Source of the DNA: JBBUX01 sp037445775
GTDB taxonomy: Bacteria; Actinomycetota; Coriobacteriia; Anaerosomatales; PHET01
Direction: 5' to 3'
NCBI GenBank assembly: GCA_037445775.1
Contig: JBBIJX010000027.1
Coordinates: 1-21,876, forward strand
DNA: 21,876 nucleotides
Within the stretch, counting starts at the first letter, position 1. Each line of letters starts with the position of its first letter. Positions 20,608 to 21,876 of the stretch are shown here, piece after piece. Made by a program: the position numbers and the translations under genes. The notes beneath the pieces were generated by a model, which had not been told where the DNA came from, made no database searches, and saw only the letters and a program-made list of their open reading frames with translations.

Positions 20608-21876
20608 TCAGTCTCCCGAGGGCGTCCAGCGTAGATCGGGGGTGCGCGCCGCACGAGCCTCGTCGAGCCGCCGGACCGGCGTGGTGTACGGCGCACCCTT
20701 CACCAGCTCTGGGTTGGCCGCTGCTTCGCCGGCGATCAGCAGCAGCGCCTCCGCCAACGCATCAAGCGACGCGAGCGGTTCGGTCTCCGTGGGTTCGATC
20801 ATGAGCGCCTCGTCCACCAGCTGCGGGAAGTAGACGGTGGGTGGGTGGATACCGTAGTCGAGCAGCCGCTTTGCGATGTCGAGCGTACGTACGCCGTTCC
20901 CGGCCTTCTGGATCGAACCGGATACGACGAACTCATGCATGCACGTCCGGTCGTACGGCACCCGGTACGTGCCCTCGAGCCTCGCGCGCAGGTAGTTCGC
21001 AGACAACACGGCTTGCTCGGCGACTTCCCTTAGCCCCTCGAATCCGAGAGCACGGAGGTACGCGTACGCGCGAACGAGCACACCGAAGTTGCCGTGGAAG
21101 CCGCGCACCCGCCCGATAGTCGCCTCGGGGTAGTCCCACCCGAGAGTACCGTCCGCATACGTGACGGGCACCGGACCGGGCAGGTAGGGCGCGAGTTCGG
21201 CGGTGACGCAAACAGGTCCGGAGCCCGGACCGCCGCCGCCGTGCGGTGTGGAGAACGTCTTGTGCAGGTTGATGTGCAGGGCGTCGAAACCCATGTCGCC
21301 CGGGCGGCTGATCCCGAGGATGGCGTTGAGATTCGCTCCGTCGCAGTAGGCGTAAGCACCTACCTCGTGCACAGCTGTCGTGATCTCGAGGATGCGCGGG
21401 TCGAACAGACCGAGCGTGTTCGGATTCGTGAGCATCACCGCAGCGACATCGTCGTCGAGAGCATCGCGCAGGGCGTCTAGGTCAACACAGCCGTTCTCGT
21501 CGCTCGCGATCGTGACCGTCTCGTAGCCGCACACCGAGACCGTGGCGGGGTTCGTGCCGTGGGCGGTATCGGGGATGACTACCTTCGCGCGCGCGTCCCC
21601 AGCGGCGACATGAGCGGCCCGAAACATCATCAGCGCCGTGAATTCGCCGTGTGCGCCGGCGGCGGGCTGCAGCGTGACTCCCGGGAGACCCGAGATCTCC
21701 GCCAGACCATCGGCGAGTCCCACCATCAGCTTGAGCGCGCCCTGCACCGTATCAACAGGCTGATAAGGATGGAGTCCGGAGAACCCGGGAAGCCGGCACG
21801 CGTCCTCGTTAACGCGCGGGTTGTACTTCATCGTGCAGCTGCCAAGCGGGTAACAGCCGGAATCGACGCCGAAGTT
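20608..21876 (-). CDS. gcvPB: Glycine dehydrogenase (decarboxylating) subunit 2, GcvPB, 3' part (start off the window)
   Basis: The PLP-containing half of the two-subunit P-protein of the glycine cleavage system, which decarboxylates glycine and passes the aminomethyl group to lipoylated GcvH. The frame is open to the right edge (VDSGCYPLGSCTMKYNPRVNE), so about 50-60 N-terminal residues are beyond the window. Seen: PAAGAHGEFTALMM, DTAHGTNPATV, TNPNTLGLFDP, and the PLP-lysine motif INLHKTFSTPHGGGGPGSGP. The C-terminal part has PPTVYFPQLVDEALMIEPTETE. gcvPA, gcvH and gcvT would be expected upstream, off the window. The lipoyl enzyme gene follows after one base. Confidence 0.97.
   Translation of the reverse strand, partial: NFGVDSGCYPLGSCTMKYNPRVNEDACRLPGFSGLHPYQPVDTVQGALKLMVGLADGLAEISGLPGVTLQPAAGAHGEFTALMMFRAAHVAAGDARAKVVIPDTAHGTNPATVSVCGYETVTIASDENGCVDLDALRDALDDDVAAVMLTNPNTLGLFDPRILEITTAVHEVGAYAYCDGANLNAILGISRPGDMGFDALHINLHKTFSTPHGGGGPGSGPVCVTAELAPYLPGPVPVTYADGTLGWDYPEATIGRVRGFHGNFGVLVRAYAYLRALGFEGLREVAEQAVLSANYLRARLEGTYRVPYDRTCMHEFVVSGSIQKAGNGVRTLDIAKRLLDYGIHPPTVYFPQLVDEALMIEPTETEPLASLDALAEALLLIAGEAAANPELVKGAPYTTPVRRLDEARAARTPDLRWTPSGD

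Overview
This window is GC-rich, densely packed bacterial chromosome. It looks like Actinomycetota, probably a deep-branching, mostly anaerobic line such as Coriobacteriia and relatives (inference). Supporting signs are the order miaB / extradiol-dioxygenase-like gene / miaA / dapF / hflX / lexA / nrdR, which I recall from Streptomyces and other actinobacteria; SOS boxes of the CGAAC-N4-GTTCG type; an RsiG-like small protein; and an FHA protein coupled to an FtsR-like MerR regulator. DapL and two-subunit glycine dehydrogenase (GcvPB) fit an anaerobic lifestyle. I saw no IS elements, CRISPR arrays, tRNA or rRNA genes.

Left half (1-12506), all plus strand except lexA. Genes in order: the 3' part of miaB; a MEMO/LigB-AMMECR1 fusion; miaA; dapF; dapL (LL-diaminopimelate aminotransferase); hflX; then lexA, convergent to hflX. 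lexA is divergent from a small LysM membrane protein, and four LexA-box-like sites lie between them. After these come nrdR (with tandem NrdR boxes), dut, a NUDIX hydrolase, and two NCS2 nucleobase permeases (AzgA-like and UraA-like). MiaA and MiaB are successive tRNA A37 modification enzymes. DapL and DapF are successive steps to meso-diaminopimelate. LexA, the LysM protein, NrdR and Dut share a DNA-stress and nucleotide-pool theme.

Convergence zone (12507-12788): no convincing gene, but three inverted repeats, one of them a long near-perfect GC hairpin.

Right half (12789-21876), all minus strand. In transcription order: gcvPB (5' end off the window); a LipM/LplA-type lipoyl-attachment enzyme; an RsiG-like small protein; an 86-aa unknown; a zinc-ribbon FHA protein; a MerR/FtsR-like regulator; a PD-(D/E)XK-like protein; hpt; apt; a secreted coiled-coil NlpC/P60 peptidase; a small unknown; a double-ACT protein; a decayed C-terminal fragment of a phenylacetate-CoA ligase (paaK) gene; and a translationally coupled three-gene set (membrane protein, SH3b protein, unknown). 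Many junctions are GTGA/TTGA overlaps, implying tight coupling.

The points most worth following are the SOS divergon with a YneA/ChiZ-like LysM protein, the RsiG-like candidate c-di-GMP anti-sigma factor beside FHA and MerR regulators, the frameshifted paaK relic, and the nuclease-fold protein coupled to hpt.
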